DNA from: Autumnicola sp041679265
GTDB lineage: Bacteria; Bacteroidota; Bacteroidia; Flavobacteriales; Flavobacteriaceae
NCBI RefSeq assembly: GCF_041679265.1
Contig: NZ_JBGFSM010000007.1
Location: 124,001-188,000 of the forward strand
Reading direction: 5' to 3'
DNA: 64,000 nt
Shown in pieces: positions 8,592 to 16,388 of the stretch (position 1 is its first letter; the number at the start of each line of letters is the position of its first letter). Both the position numbers and the translations under genes were made by a program. Below the pieces are notes generated by a model. It made no database searches and was not told where the DNA came from. It saw only the letters and a program-made list of their open reading frames with translations.

Positions 8592-9311
8592 ATGAAGATT
8601 TTTATAGGTTGTTCAGGTTGGAATTACAAAGACTGGCGCGGGACATTTTATCCTGAAAAACTGGCTCAGAAAAACTGGCTGGAATTTTACACCCAAAAGT
8701 TCAATACGGTAGAGGTGAACAATACCTTTTATAGATTTCCGAAGGAATCCACCCTGGAAAAATGGAAGAAAACCGCTCCAAAGGGATTCAACTTCACCTT
8801 AAAAGGCAGCCGTTACGTTACCCAGATGAAAAAGCTTAACGATGTGGAAGAGCCGGTAAGGAATTTTGAGGAAGTGGCAAATGTGATGAAGACCAAGCTT
8901 AGCTGCATTCTTTGGCAATTGCCGCCCAGCCAGCACCGGGATGACGAAAAGCTTATCAATTTTTGTAAAATGCTAAAAACTTCTAACCGAAATATAATTG
9001 AGTTCCGCCATAAATCCTGGTTTGATGAGGAGGTTTATGAAATTTTGAGAAAAAACAGCGTTAGTTTTTGCTCCATTTCGGCTTCGGGTTTTCCCGATGA
9101 TATGATTGTGACCAGGAAAAAGACCGCTTATGTTCGCTTTCATGGTTTGGCAAAAGACTGGTACCGCTATCATTATTCAAAATCTGAATTACGGGAATGG
9201 TACGAGAAGATTAAAGATTGCGGTGCCAGCGAAATCTATATTTACTTTAATAATGATTATGAAGCTAACGCTCCCAAAAATGCCATGGAGTTACGGGAGA
9301 TGTTTGGTTAA
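8592..9311 (+). CDS. DUF72 domain-containing protein (YecE family)
   Basis: A 239-residue cytoplasmic protein with the DUF72 TIM-barrel signature. It opens with 'IGCSGWNYKDWRGTFYPEKL' and continues with 'YTQKFNTVEVNNTFYRFP', 'LWQLPPS', 'IEFRHKSWF' and the C-terminal 'IYIYFNNDYEANAPKNAMEL'. Length and motif order match the family. The biochemical role is not known to me; structural relatives are TIM-barrel proteins and a nuclease role has been suggested for some. It starts 142 bp after the Fpg-like gene, separated by the palindromic repeats, so an operon is uncertain. It converges on the HD-domain gene with a 25-bp gap. Confidence 0.9.
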   Translation: MKIFIGCSGWNYKDWRGTFYPEKLAQKNWLEFYTQKFNTVEVNNTFYRFPKESTLEKWKKTAPKGFNFTLKGSRYVTQMKKLNDVEEPVRNFEEVANVMKTKLSCILWQLPPSQHRDDEKLINFCKMLKTSNRNIIEFRHKSWFDEEVYEILRKNSVSFCSISASGFPDDMIVTRKKTAYVRFHGLAKDWYRYHYSKSELREWYEKIKDCGASEIYIYFNNDYEANAPKNAMELREMFG

Positions 9312-9336
9312 AAGAGGCATTTAAAGATTTCCTCCT

Positions 9337-9996
9337 TCAGGCTTCGCCATTCCATTCTTTATAAAATTGCTCCAGATAAATCTCCATAAACTCATGACGC
9401 TTTTCGGCAATTTCTTTGCCTGTTTGGGTATTCATCCTGTCCTTCAGCAATAAGAGTTTTTCATAAAAATGATTAAGAGTAGGGGCGGAAGAAGCTTTAT
9501 ATTCCTCTTTGCTCATGTTAAGGTTTGGCTTAATTTCAGGATTGTATAAGCCGCGGCCTTTATAGCCGCCGTAGTTAAAAGTGCGTGCAATGCCAATAGC
9601 TCCCAAAGCATCAAGCCTGTCCGCATCCTGGACGATGTCCAGTTCTAAAGAGCTGAACTCCCTGTTCACATTCCCGCCTTTGAAAGAAATATTTTCGATG
9701 ATCTTTATTACATGTTCAATTACTTCTGAAGAAACCTGTTGAGAATTAAGAAAATCTTCAGCGGTTTTAGGACCTATCGTTTCATCACCGTTATGAAATT
9801 TGGAATCGGCGATATCGTGAAGCAAAGCGCCCAGGGCTACTATAAAATCATCAGCATTTTCCCCTTCAGCGATTAATTTTGCATTGTTGTAAACTCTCTG
9901 GATATGAAACCAGTCATGGCCCCCTTCAGCATTTTTAAGAGTTTCTTTTACAAAAGCAATGGTGTTTTCTATAATTTCAGCTTGTATTGTGGTCAT
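9337..9996 (-). CDS. HD domain-containing phosphohydrolase (YedJ-like)
   Basis: A 219-residue HD-superfamily protein. Metal-binding residues are visible as His27 in 'GGHDWFHIQRV' and the doublet His60-Asp61 in 'GALLHDIADSKFHNGDE', with a later Asp in 'DIVQDADRLDALGAIGIAR'. The set of motifs places it with YedJ/YpgQ-type nucleotide phosphohydrolases; the substrate is inferred only. I chose the ATG at 9996 over the in-frame start at 10017, because the extra seven residues ('MRFNHYC') are not family-like and 'MTTIQAEIIENT' is. It lies 69 bp downstream of the plsC-like gene on the same strand. Confidence 0.88.
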   Translation of the reverse strand: MTTIQAEIIENTIAFVKETLKNAEGGHDWFHIQRVYNNAKLIAEGENADDFIVALGALLHDIADSKFHNGDETIGPKTAEDFLNSQQVSSEVIEHVIKIIENISFKGGNVNREFSSLELDIVQDADRLDALGAIGIARTFNYGGYKGRGLYNPEIKPNLNMSKEEYKASSAPTLNHFYEKLLLLKDRMNTQTGKEIAEKRHEFMEIYLEQFYKEWNGEA

Positions 9997-10065
9997 GCAA
10001 TAGTGGTTAAACCTCACCAGTTTTAAAAGTCGGCAAAGTCGAGTTATGTTTAATAATTATAATGG

Positions 10066-10797
10066 TTATTCAATATCCCCAATTATCGTTCTTTCGGTAA
10101 GGGCGATAAGGCTTTCAGGATCATCAGAATTCACGGGAATTGGTTTGTGAACTTTCAGTTTAAAGTGAATGCCCAATCCCAATGGAAACATCCCGTAACG
10201 AAATAATTTCCAGGAATTATTAATGGTAAGCGGCACAATAAGCGCATCGGGCATTTGCTTGATGAGGATTTGCAGGCCGCGTACGGCGAATTTCTTTGGC
10301 TTCCCCGTACGGCTCCTGGTGCCTTCGGGAAAAATAACCGCCGAGCGATTGGTCTCCTTGAGATATTTGGCAAAACCGGCCATTTTCACCAAAGATTCCC
10401 TGGCGTTCTTCCGGTCTATCAATACAGAGCCGCCATGCCTTAAATTAAAGGAAATACCGGGAATTCCTTTGCCCAGTTCTTTCTTGCTTACAAATTTAGG
10501 ATGGTGCTTTCGCAAATACCAGATGATAAGAGGGATATCATACATTCCCTGGTGATTGGCCACGAAAATGCAGGGTTTATCTGCGGGAATAGGATGCGGA
10601 TTATCACAGCTAAAACGGGAGCCCAGCACATCCAGGCATCGCATTAAAACGAAATTAAAATAATCTACGCTTTTCTTGTGAGCTTCATACCCGCCAAGCT
10701 TCAGGCTAATCCACTGGATCACATGAAAAACCAGCAAAGTGATAAAAAAGAAGAGATAACTTATTACCGAAAGCGGGTAGGAAAGTATTTTTTTCAT
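10066..10797 (-). CDS. plsC: 1-acyl-sn-glycerol-3-phosphate acyltransferase (PlsC family)
   Basis: A 243-residue membrane-bound acyltransferase that would make phosphatidic acid from lysophosphatidic acid in phospholipid synthesis. An N-terminal hydrophobic helix (about 8-30) is followed by the catalytic HX4D motif His82-Asp87 ('VANHQGMYDIP') and the phosphate-binding motif 'FPEGTRSR' with Glu158. A third conserved block, 'ALIVPLTINNS', follows. The in-frame start at 10815 would add only six residues; the ATG at 10797 gives 'MKKILSYPLSV', a more usual membrane-protein start. Neighbours on the same strand are a small lipoprotein gene upstream and the HD hydrolase gene downstream. Confidence 0.9.
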   Translation of the reverse strand: MKKILSYPLSVISYLFFFITLLVFHVIQWISLKLGGYEAHKKSVDYFNFVLMRCLDVLGSRFSCDNPHPIPADKPCIFVANHQGMYDIPLIIWYLRKHHPKFVSKKELGKGIPGISFNLRHGGSVLIDRKNARESLVKMAGFAKYLKETNRSAVIFPEGTRSRTGKPKKFAVRGLQILIKQMPDALIVPLTINNSWKLFRYGMFPLGLGIHFKLKVHKPIPVNSDDPESLIALTERTIIGDIE

Positions 10798-10854
10798 TTT
10801 AATGTTTAAAAGCACAAAAATATGCTTTTAAACCAACACAGGGCAAGTGCAGAA

Positions 10855-11244
10855 TCAGTCTTCTCTCTCTATGCAAATTCCGTTTTCACAGCGCAGGTTA
10901 GCGGGCGGTGCCGGGATACTGCAATCGGACGGAATATGGTATCTCTCGTTGTAGCTTTCTTCAGCTTCGGTATAATTGGCTACCATAGCTTCAAGTTTTG
11001 CTTCATCAATGCCTGAAGGATAGATCAGGTATCCGCGAGGGCCTCCGCAGGATTTGCTTCCGTAGGGAATGTAGGTGCAATTCCCATCTGCAGTACAGGA
11101 AGCTTCGGCAATAAATTCATTTATTTCATTTAATTTAAGCTGAAGTTGTGCTGAGGCTTCTTCCCTGGAAACGGCATCGCCTTGTGTGGAACATCCAAAG
11201 CAGCTTAAAAGCAGGAAAATTAAATACAGAAAAATAGATTTCAT
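10855..11244 (-). CDS. Small cysteine-rich lipoprotein of unknown function
   Basis: A 129-residue exported protein. The N terminus is a lipoprotein signal, with hydrophobic 'FLYLIFLLLSCFGC' ending in a lipobox-like LSCFGC; Cys18 would be the lipidated residue. The mature part has six further cysteines in patterns such as 'ASCTADGNCTYIPYGSKSCGGPRGY' (shown in part) and 'LRCENGICIERE', probably forming disulfides in the periplasm. The 'CGGP..YL(I/V)Y' block is seen in uncharacterised bacterial proteins, but I know no function. It is 57 bp upstream of plsC on the same strand and may share its transcript. Confidence 0.75.
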   Translation of the reverse strand: MKSIFLYLIFLLLSCFGCSTQGDAVSREEASAQLQLKLNEINEFIAEASCTADGNCTYIPYGSKSCGGPRGYLIYPSGIDEAKLEAMVANYTEAEESYNERYHIPSDCSIPAPPANLRCENGICIERED

Positions 11245-11300
11245 GGAAAGCTTGTTTTCACCAAGATGAACAAACTCCGCAATGGTTGCGTCTAAAAACT

Positions 11301-11336
11301 AAAAAACCGTTTAGAAATACATCCAAACGGTTTTTA
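11301..11336 (-). terminator. Rho-independent terminator of the bacilliredoxin gene
   Basis: The arms AAAACCGTTT and AAACGGTTTT pair around an 11-base loop with T/A runs on both sides. It lies 25 bp past the stop of the minus-strand gene at 11361 and could act in both directions. Confidence 0.75.
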
Positions 11337-11360
11337 ATATTATTCTTTTTAAGAAAGATT

Positions 11361-11771
11361 TTAGCAGTACTCGTTATAAGCACCGGCAAGATTTTCTGCG
11401 ATCATTTCTGCAGGACGTCCTTCAATATGGTGGCGCTCTAGCATATGAACCAGTTCCCCGTCTTTAAACAATGCCATAGATGGCGAAGAAGGAGGGAAAG
11501 GCACCATAAACCCACGGGCGTGGTCTGTTGCGTCTTTATCTACTCCCGCAAAAACGGTGTAAAGGTTATCTGGTTTTTTTGCATTCTGCAAAGAAATTCT
11601 GGCACCTGGACGGGCATTAGCAGCGGCACATCCACAAACCGAATTCACCACTACCAGAGTAGTTCCTTCTTTTTTCATCGCGGCATCAACCTCTTCTACA
11701 GTGTGCAATTCTTCAAAACCGATATTGGTCAAATCTTCACGCATCGGTTTTACTAATTCTGCTGGATACAT
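11361..11771 (-). CDS. BrxA/BrxB family bacilliredoxin (YphP-like)
   Basis: A 136-residue thioredoxin-fold protein. The family's unusual active site C-G-C is present: Cys46 and Cys48 in 'VVNSVCGCAAANARPG'. 'DKDATDHARGFMVPFPPSSP' and the C-terminal 'ERHHIEGRPAEMIAENL' also match the family closely. In Firmicutes these proteins remove bacillithiol from protein cysteines; Bacteroidota also make bacillithiol-like thiols, but the partner here is inferred. The reading frame extends to 11816, but the family start 'MYPAELVKPM' is at 11771, so I use that. It is transcribed alone with a strong terminator. Confidence 0.92.
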   Translation of the reverse strand: MYPAELVKPMREDLTNIGFEELHTVEEVDAAMKKEGTTLVVVNSVCGCAAANARPGARISLQNAKKPDNLYTVFAGVDKDATDHARGFMVPFPPSSPSMALFKDGELVHMLERHHIEGRPAEMIAENLAGAYNEYC

Positions 11772-11923
11772 ATATTGATAATTTATATTATACTTAAGTG
11801 AATTGCAAAGATACAAATTAACTTTAAGTGCGCGTATCTCAAATTCCTATGAGCGAATAGGTTGAATTTATGCAAACACTGCTTTAAAAAACCTTCTACG
11901 GCCCTAGACTTTAGCTAAAATGT

Positions 11924-11931
11924 TATCTTTG
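11924..11931 (+). promoter_or_regulatory. Predicted -7 promoter box (TATCTTTG) of the TerB-DnaJ gene
   Basis: An exact match to TANNTTTG, 22 bases before the ATG at 11954, in the divergent gap between the bacilliredoxin and TerB-DnaJ genes. The -33 element is weak. Confidence 0.5.
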
Positions 11932-11953
11932 CCCTGGAAAGAAAAATTGCCTC

Positions 11954-12694
11954 ATGATTAAATGGTTGCTGGCCATACTCGGCCTGATTTACTTTAGGAT
12001 CCCCGGAGCTGTTGCAGGCTTTTTAATAGGAACTTTACTGGACAACTACACCCGCTCCACCGGCGGGCTGCTTAGCGGCCTTTTTGGAGAAGAAAAAAAG
12101 CAAACCGTTTCCCCGGGAGATTTCGAGCTTAACCTGCTTTCCCTGTGCGCATTAGTAATAAAGGCAGACGGGCAGGTTTCCCAGCGGGAGCTGGATTATG
12201 TGCGCTCTTATTTTGTAAGTTCCTATGGAAAGGAAAGAGCCAATGCCACCTTCCGAACCTTCAATGAAGTTATCAAAAACAGAGAACTCTCTGCCTACAG
12301 AATTGCCCAATACCTGGCGCACCGTACCAAATATCCCACCCGGCTGCAAATAACCCATTTTCTCTTTGGGATTGCCCAGGCCGATGGAAATGTAAGTCCT
12401 GCCGAAGCAAAAATAATCCAGGAAATTGCCGGCTACCTGCGCATCTCCAGGATGGATTTTGAGAGTATCAAGGCAATGTTCCTTAAGAAATCTGCCGAGA
12501 GTGCTTATAAAATCCTTGAAATTGAGAAAAATGCCAGCGACGCCGAAGTTAAAAAAGCATACCGTACCATGGCCAAAAAGTACCACCCAGATAAGCTGGG
12601 CCATATGGATGAGGCCTATCGCAAAGGAGCACAGGAAAAATTCCGAAAAGTGCAGGAAGCCTATGAGCAGATTCAAAAGGAACGCGGAATGTAA
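11954..12694 (+). CDS. TerB-like/DnaJ-domain protein (DjlA-like co-chaperone)
   Basis: A 246-residue protein with a DjlA-like layout: an N-terminal membrane segment with glycines (about 5-30), a TerB-like helical domain (about 55-170; paired 'VIKADGQVSQRELDYV' and 'IAQADGNVSPAEAKII'), and a C-terminal J domain (about 184-246) with HPD at 211-213 ('KKYHPDKLGHMDEAY'). J domains stimulate the ATPase of DnaK (Hsp70), so this is probably a membrane-anchored co-chaperone. The two 'ADGxVSxxE' blocks are the acidic metal-binding loops of TerB domains. The gene stands alone after a divergent promoter. Confidence 0.88.
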   Translation: MIKWLLAILGLIYFRIPGAVAGFLIGTLLDNYTRSTGGLLSGLFGEEKKQTVSPGDFELNLLSLCALVIKADGQVSQRELDYVRSYFVSSYGKERANATFRTFNEVIKNRELSAYRIAQYLAHRTKYPTRLQITHFLFGIAQADGNVSPAEAKIIQEIAGYLRISRMDFESIKAMFLKKSAESAYKILEIEKNASDAEVKKAYRTMAKKYHPDKLGHMDEAYRKGAQEKFRKVQEAYEQIQKERGM

Positions 12695-12700
12695 TATTTT

Positions 12701-12783
12701 GGGCGTTGCCTGCGGCCCGGGCTTTATGCTGCAATCTTTTGCTCGTGCCTCGCAAAAGGATTTTCGCTGCAATCCCTAACGCG
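12701..12783. repeat. Bacteroidota-type intergenic palindromic repeat
   Basis: Seven bases after the TerB-DnaJ gene, a GC-rich segment begins with GGGCGTTGCC and ends with CCCTAACGCG, so its ends are partly complementary. Inside is a hairpin formed by ATCTTTTGC and GCAAAAGGAT around a short loop. From memory, elements with this 'GGGCGTT...GGGCT...GCAATC...CCCTAACGC' plan occur in many copies between genes in Bacteroidota. The rest of the 343-bp gene-free stretch (12695-13037) is AT-rich and holds only the inverted repeat at 12962 and a weak promoter-like CATCTTTG at 13010-13017. Confidence 0.5.
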
Positions 12784-12961
12784 AATTTTGCTGTTTTAAT
12801 AGTTTGTTTTCGTGTAACTCACATGGTTTTACCAAAAAATTTCTTCTTCTATTAAATATCTTTAGCGGTATTTGTTCCTGAAAACTCATATTAATGGTGC
12901 CGCAAAAGAATTTTTAAAAAACCCGAACCTCCTTCAACCATAGATAATGCCGGCTTAAAAT

Positions 12962-12987
12962 AAAAATTTAGACTTGCCTAAATTTTT
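12962..12987 (+). promoter_or_regulatory. Perfect inverted repeat, candidate MntR/DtxR operator of the Mn operon
   Basis: AAAAATTTAG and CTAAATTTTT form a perfect 10-bp inverted repeat around the six bases ACTTGC. The core TTTAG-ACTTGC-CTAAA is similar to DtxR-family operators (TTAGG..CCTAA type). It lies 50 bp upstream of the first gene of an operon that encodes a DtxR-family regulator and two metal transporters, about where the -33 region would be if CATCTTTG (13010-13017) is the -7 box. No T run follows in the right place for a terminator. Function is inferred from position and shape. Confidence 0.6.
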
Positions 12988-13037
12988 ATTTTTATTCTAT
13001 AAAATATTTCGCATCTTTGACTTTCAAAGAATTAGGA

Positions 13038-13817
13038 ATGATAAAGAAGCTTTTATTTGCAGGATCGTTAGTTGCCGGCAGCCTGTCTGCAATAGCTCAG
13101 GAAACTTCCAAAGAATTTATTACCGACCGGCCAGACGCAACAGAATCTCCGCGGCTTGTCCCGCATAAATCTTTTCAGGTGGAAACCGGTTTTCTTTATG
13201 AAAATTATGGCGAAAAGGAGCTAAGGCTCAATAACTACACTTACAGTACAACTTTACTTCGTTACGGGTTATTGGAAAATCTGGAGTTGCGGTTGGGAGC
13301 AGACCTTTTTCAATCCCAGCCTGGCAGGAGCAGTGCTGTGGCAGAGATAAGCACCGGTTTTTCACCACTTTTGGCTGGTGTAAAAATTGGTGTTGCCGAA
13401 GAAAATGGATGGCTGCCTGAAATTGGGTTTTTAGGCCACCTGTACCTGCCTTTTTCGGTTTCCGAAGAGTATCGTCCTGAAAGCACGGGAGTCGATTTTC
13501 GTTTTGCCTTTTCCAATAACCTGAGTGACAGGAGCGCATTATCCTATAATCTTGGTGCTGCATGGGCGGGAGCGCAACCTGCGGCGGTTTACTTATATAC
13601 GGTTTCTTATTCCTACAGCTTAACTTCAGGTTTAGGCGCATATGCCGAACTCTATGGCGAAATACCTGAAGCAGGCATGGCAGCACACTTTTGTGATGCA
13701 GGTTTGACTTATGCAATTCAGGATAATCTGCAATTAGATGCTTTAGCAGGCTTTGGGATTAATAACGAACAAAATCTGATGCTGGGTGCCGGCCTTAGCT
13801 TCAGGTTACCAAATTAG
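13038..13817 (+). CDS. Outer-membrane transporter-like beta-barrel protein
   Basis: A 259-residue exported protein. The signal peptide 'MIKKLLFAGSLVAGSLSAIAQ' ends in a good cleavage site. The mature protein starts 'EFITDRPDATESPRLVPHKS', a phrase typical of proteins of the PF13557 type (MetA-pathway of phenol degradation, 'transporter'). It continues with alternating beta strands ('QVETGFLYENYG', 'LRLGADLFQ', 'FRFAFSNNLSD') and ends in a strand, 'MLGAGLSFRLPN', as outer-membrane barrels do. I start at the ATG at 13038 rather than 13017 because the signal peptide begins there. It lies 6 bp before the DtxR-type regulator, so a role in moving Mn or another metal across the outer membrane is plausible but unproven. 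Confidence 0.78.
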   Translation: MIKKLLFAGSLVAGSLSAIAQETSKEFITDRPDATESPRLVPHKSFQVETGFLYENYGEKELRLNNYTYSTTLLRYGLLENLELRLGADLFQSQPGRSSAVAEISTGFSPLLAGVKIGVAEENGWLPEIGFLGHLYLPFSVSEEYRPESTGVDFRFAFSNNLSDRSALSYNLGAAWAGAQPAAVYLYTVSYSYSLTSGLGAYAELYGEIPEAGMAAHFCDAGLTYAIQDNLQLDALAGFGINNEQNLMLGAGLSFRLPN

Positions 13818-13823
13818 ATTAAT

Positions 13824-14480
13824 ATGTTCAGCCTTTCAGAAGAAAATTATTTAAAAGCCATTTTTCACCTGGAGAAAAATTACAGGAACGGGGTAAGTAC
13901 AAATGCCCTGGCAGAAGAAATGGAGACCAAAGCATCTTCGGTTACCGATATGGTGAAGAAGCTTTCAGAAAAGAAACTGGTAAATTATAAAAAATACCAG
14001 GGCGCTAAACTTAGTGATTCGGGACGTAGAACAGCAGTAGAGATTATCAGGAGGCATCGCCTTTGGGAATATTTCCTGGTGGAAAAATTAAATTTTAGCT
14101 GGGATGAGGTGCACGAGGTGGCCGAAGAACTGGAACACATAAAATCTGAAAAATTAATCACAGAGCTGGATAAATTTCTGGATTATCCGCGCCGGGACCC
14201 ACATGGGGATCCTATTCCAGATGCCCAGGGAAATTTTGTCCAAACCTCCAAAGTTTTGCTTTCTGCCTGTAAAAAATCAGATTCAGGAAAAATTGTTGGG
14301 GTAAAGGATTCTTCGGCGGCTTTTCTTCAGTACCTGGATAAACTGGATATTGGCCTGGGGAGCATTTTAGAAGTTCGTCATATAGAAGATTTTGACCAGT
14401 CTATAGAACTGGAGGTAGATTCCAATACGATCACCCTTTCTCATAAAACCGCTTCTAATCTTTATATTCAGCTGGAATAG
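13824..14480 (+). CDS. mntR: DtxR/MntR-family metal-dependent transcriptional regulator
   Basis: A 218-residue regulator with the full DtxR plan: a winged helix (about 1-65; recognition part 'TKASSVTDMVKKLSEKKLV'), a dimerisation and metal domain (66-140) and a C-terminal SH3/FeoA-like domain (about 145-218). Aligning to DtxR by eye, the ancillary-site ligands are conserved (His78, Glu82, His97). In the primary site, DtxR's Cys102 is Glu101, followed by Glu104 and His105. Glu at this place is the MntR-type choice and favours Mn2+. DtxR Met10 corresponds to Asn8, unlike Asp in MntR. It is co-transcribed with an NRAMP gene (1-bp gap), which supports control of Mn uptake. Confidence 0.88.
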   Translation: MFSLSEENYLKAIFHLEKNYRNGVSTNALAEEMETKASSVTDMVKKLSEKKLVNYKKYQGAKLSDSGRRTAVEIIRRHRLWEYFLVEKLNFSWDEVHEVAEELEHIKSEKLITELDKFLDYPRRDPHGDPIPDAQGNFVQTSKVLLSACKKSDSGKIVGVKDSSAAFLQYLDKLDIGLGSILEVRHIEDFDQSIELEVDSNTITLSHKTASNLYIQLE

Positions 14481-14481
14481 A

Positions 14482-16359
14482 ATGGAAAAAAGAAGTACAA
14501 AATCTTTGGAAGAAGTACATGGCTCTGTAAAAACATCAGGCAAGAAAACCGGCTGGAGAAAAATTCTGGCTTTTTTAGGGCCGGCGTATTTGGTAAGTGT
14601 GGGTTATATGGATCCCGGCAACTGGGCCACAGATCTTGCGGGCGGGAGCCAGTTTGGTTATAGCCTTATTTGGGTTTTGCTTATGTCCAACATCATGGCC
14701 CTGCTCCTGCAAAGTTTTTGTACAAGATTAGGAGTGGCTAGCGGGCTGGACCTGGCCCAGGCTTCAAGAAGGGAATATCCAAAAGCGGTAAATTTTATCC
14801 TTTACATTTTAGCTGAAATCGCTATCGCCGCCTGTGACCTGGCAGAGGTGGTGGGTATGGCCATAGGGCTCCAGCTGCTTTTTGACATTCCGATGGTCTG
14901 GGGCGTGTGTATCACCGTATTAGATAGTTTCCTGCTGCTTTTCCTCATTAATAAAGGAATAAGAAAAATGGAAGCTTTTATCGTCGCGCTAATTGCTGTA
15001 ATTGCCTTATGTTTTTTTCTTGAAATGTTTTTTGCCAAACCCGATGTTGCTGAGATTGCCACCGGCTTTATACCTTCTATTCCAGATAGCCGGGCCCTAT
15101 ATATTGCTATTGGCATCATAGGGGCTACGGTGATGCCACATAATTTATATCTGCATTCTTCCCTGGTACAAACCCGGCGCACAAAAAAAACCAGGCATGG
15201 GATACGGCAGGTATTAAGGTTTAACTTTTTAGATTCGGCCATAGCACTTAACCTGGCATTTTTGGTAAATGCGGCCATACTTATTCTCGCCGCGACTGTC
15301 TTTTACAAAAACGGCATGTACGAAGTTGCCGAAATTGAAGATGCACATAAATTACTGGAGCCATTGCTCGGCACCTCCTGGGCACCTGTGTTGTTTGCCC
15401 TTGCTCTTATAGCCGCAGGCCAAAGCTCTACCTTAACCGGGACCCTGGCCGGGCAAATTGTGATGGAAGGTTATCTTAATTTAAGGATTCAGCCATGGGT
15501 ACGCCGGTTGGTTACCAGGCTTATAGCCATTGTGCCGGCACTTCTAACGGTAATTTATTTTGGGGAAGGAGCAACAGGAGAGCTGCTGGTTTTAAGCCAG
15601 GTAGTGTTGAGTCTTCAGCTGGGATTTGCCGTAATTCCACTGGTTCATTTTGTGAGCGATAAGAAGCTGATGAAAGGTTTTGCCATAAACTGGCCGCTGC
15701 GAATTGCCGCCTGGTTAATTACCGCTGTTATTGTTAGCCTTAATGCCAAACTGGTAATTGATGAACTTGCCGGCTGGATAAGAATTTCAGATCATCCGGT
15801 GTATATCTGGATATTTATTGTTCCAATTGCCGTTGCCGCTGCCTTGCTTCTTGTTTTTATCGGGGTTTGGCCATACTTAAAAGATTCATACCAAAAAAGA
15901 TCAATGGTGCCACATATAACCAAAGCTGAAATAGGGGAATTGTCTATGCCGGAATCTTATAAAAAAATTGCTATTGCCATAGATTTTTCTGCCTCAGATA
16001 AAAAATGTATTTCTTCAGCATTACAAATAGGAGGTAAAGAGGCAAACTATACTTTAATTCATGTGGTGGAAACTGCCGGAGCTTTAATTTATGGCAGTGA
16101 TATAAAAGATCATGAAACCTTTAGTGATAATGAATATCTTGAAAGTTATAAGGAAGAATTGCATTCCCATGGCTACAAAGCTCAAGTTGAGCTGGCTTTT
16201 GGTGTGCCCAAAAAGAACATTCCAAAAATAGTGAATGCGGCAGAATTTGATTTACTCGTTTTAGGAAGCCACGGGCATTCTTTCTTTAAAGACATGATAT
16301 TTGGTACCACAGTAGAAACAGTAAGGCATAAGGTGAAAATCCCGGTTTTTATAGCCTGA
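14482..16359 (+). CDS. mntH: NRAMP Mn/Fe transporter fused to a UspA domain
   Basis: A 625-residue fusion. Residues ~25-455 are an NRAMP (MntH) proton-coupled divalent-metal importer: TM1 metal site 'DPGNWATDLAGGS' (Asp44, Asn47), TM6 'GATVMPHNLYLHSSL' (Met218) and 'AGQSSTLTGTLAGQIVMEGY'. The TM6 Met is the residue that selects transition metals. Residues ~485-625 are a universal stress protein domain, 'YKKIAIAIDFSASDKK', with an intact ATP-binding pattern 'GSHGHSFFKDMIFGTT'. Bacteroidota NRAMPs often carry this extra domain, but its role in transport is unknown. It starts 1 bp after the regulator and is followed by a ZIP transporter gene. Confidence 0.93.
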   Translation: MEKRSTKSLEEVHGSVKTSGKKTGWRKILAFLGPAYLVSVGYMDPGNWATDLAGGSQFGYSLIWVLLMSNIMALLLQSFCTRLGVASGLDLAQASRREYPKAVNFILYILAEIAIAACDLAEVVGMAIGLQLLFDIPMVWGVCITVLDSFLLLFLINKGIRKMEAFIVALIAVIALCFFLEMFFAKPDVAEIATGFIPSIPDSRALYIAIGIIGATVMPHNLYLHSSLVQTRRTKKTRHGIRQVLRFNFLDSAIALNLAFLVNAAILILAATVFYKNGMYEVAEIEDAHKLLEPLLGTSWAPVLFALALIAAGQSSTLTGTLAGQIVMEGYLNLRIQPWVRRLVTRLIAIVPALLTVIYFGEGATGELLVLSQVVLSLQLGFAVIPLVHFVSDKKLMKGFAINWPLRIAAWLITAVIVSLNAKLVIDELAGWIRISDHPVYIWIFIVPIAVAAALLLVFIGVWPYLKDSYQKRSMVPHITKAEIGELSMPESYKKIAIAIDFSASDKKCISSALQIGGKEANYTLIHVVETAGALIYGSDIKDHETFSDNEYLESYKEELHSHGYKAQVELAFGVPKKNIPKIVNAAEFDLLVLGSHGHSFFKDMIFGTTVETVRHKVKIPVFIA

Positions 16360-16388
16360 CTTATAAATGTGAAAAAATAATAGAAAAG

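Noticed and set aside
12152..12772. 206-codon minus-strand frame opposite the TerB-DnaJ gene
   Set aside because: It is antisense to a well-supported gene with HPD and TerB motifs, and its translation shows no family features.
12962..12987. Reading the 26-base inverted repeat as a terminator of the TerB-DnaJ gene
   Set aside because: It is about 270 bp past that stop, the stem is AT-rich with a short loop, and it sits in the promoter region of the metal operon; operator is the better reading.
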